NCBI GenBank assembly: GCA_014526335.1
Contig: JACTAT010000285.1
Span: 225,297 to 289,296 of the forward strand
Source of the DNA: Chrysaora quinquecirrha
Taxonomy: Eukaryota > Cnidaria > Scyphozoa > Semaeostomeae > Pelagiidae
DNA: 64,000 nucleotides
Direction: 5' to 3'
In this document: piece by piece, positions 63,772 through 64,000 of the stretch
Numbering within the stretch: the first letter of the stretch is position 1
How the letters are laid out: every line of letters starts with the position of its first letter
The notes under the pieces: model-generated
Database searches by the model: none
Told to the model about the DNA's origin: nothing
Seen by the model: the letters and a program-made list of their open reading frames with translations, nothing else
Program-made: the position numbers and the translations under genes

Positions 63772-64000
63772 ATGGCTGAAAATAGTGCCGAAATAAGTTC
63801 TAAAGCTCAAATGGAGAACAAATCATCTTTAGGAAAACAATGTGCGGCGTTTGGATGCTTCAATATTCAGTATAAAAAAGATGGTTCGCCGACGGGCCTA
63901 CACTTTTTCACATTCGCCCAAAAGAATCCAAAAAAGAATCATTGGTGTAATCTAATCAAAAGACGCGATGGTTTTGATGGCTTTAAGGTGACTCCTCATA
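63772..64000 (+). CDS. THAP-domain protein, first exon, runs off the window
   Basis: ATG at 63772 opens a frame to the window edge. After a polar N-terminus come KQCAAFGC (first zinc-binding pair), GLHFFTFAQ and a Trp-containing helix (NHWCNLIKRRDGF), as in THAP fingers. No breaks, so it may be a live host or transposon gene. The C-terminal His ligand lies beyond the window. Confidence 0.7.
   Translation, partial: MAENSAEISSKAQMENKSSLGKQCAAFGCFNIQYKKDGSPTGLHFFTFAQKNPKKNHWCNLIKRRDGFDGFKVTPH

Noticed and set aside
1..64000. Bacterial or free viral contig
   Set aside because: Spliced relics, LINE, MITEs and minisatellites on both sides of the virus-like genes show integrated animal nuclear DNA.

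Overview
The window looks like metazoan nuclear DNA, most probably from a cnidarian. It is AT-rich, has short GT-AG introns, and contains almost no intact host genes. It is packed with decayed copies of domains that are highly repeated in coral, anemone and Hydra genomes: THAP, HECT, MULE/SWIM, integrase-core, Ulp1/PHD, RecQ and DUF6589-like. The taxonomic call is an inference from this domain repertoire, because no diagnostic host locus is present.

Layout. 1-14.9 kb holds relics: a THAP exon pair, a HECT E3-ligase-like gene, an integrase-core transposase, a MULE/SWIM transposase, a C2H2 gene, a triplicated hAT-like MITE, a second THAP exon, and a spliced PHD-finger gene whose exon-intron unit is tandemly repeated five times at exactly 166 bp. 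14.9-21.5 kb holds a foldback MITE and a large 17-bp-type minisatellite into which a CR1/L2-like LINE has inserted (7-bp target duplication). 21.8-26.1 kb holds a Ulp1-PHD relic, the 3' part of a Ty3/gypsy-like retroelement, and the 3' end of a Penelope-like element with a GIY-YIG domain on the minus strand. 26.2-33.7 kb is one part of a Polinton/Maverick (adintovirus-like) relic: basic minor proteins, a capsid-family gene, an adenain-like protease and a protein-primed-type DNA polymerase B. 48.1-62.4 kb is a second part with two paralogous structural proteins, an rve integrase followed by a chromodomain, an A32-like packaging ATPase, an F-box-like protein and spliced genes. Between the parts lie inverted tandem arrays, a SINE-like piece, a 7,759-bp DNA transposon with 146-bp TIRs and 9-bp target duplications (34,596-42,354), a MITE and a poly(A)-tailed retroelement (45.2-48.1 kb). 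The window ends with the first exon of a THAP-domain gene.

How the genes work together. The Polinton-like set is a virus-like system: polymerase for replication, protease, capsid and ATPase for particle formation, integrase for insertion. It is broken by many stops and frameshifts. Several right-half genes share an upstream module, a TTGATTGACA-nn-TGTCA palindrome followed by a TATA box. The most notable possibly undescribed system is the 7.8-kb element that pairs an apparently intact five-exon DUF6589-like DDE transposase (1,036 aa) with a convergent RecQ-family helicase inside perfect-boundary TIRs.
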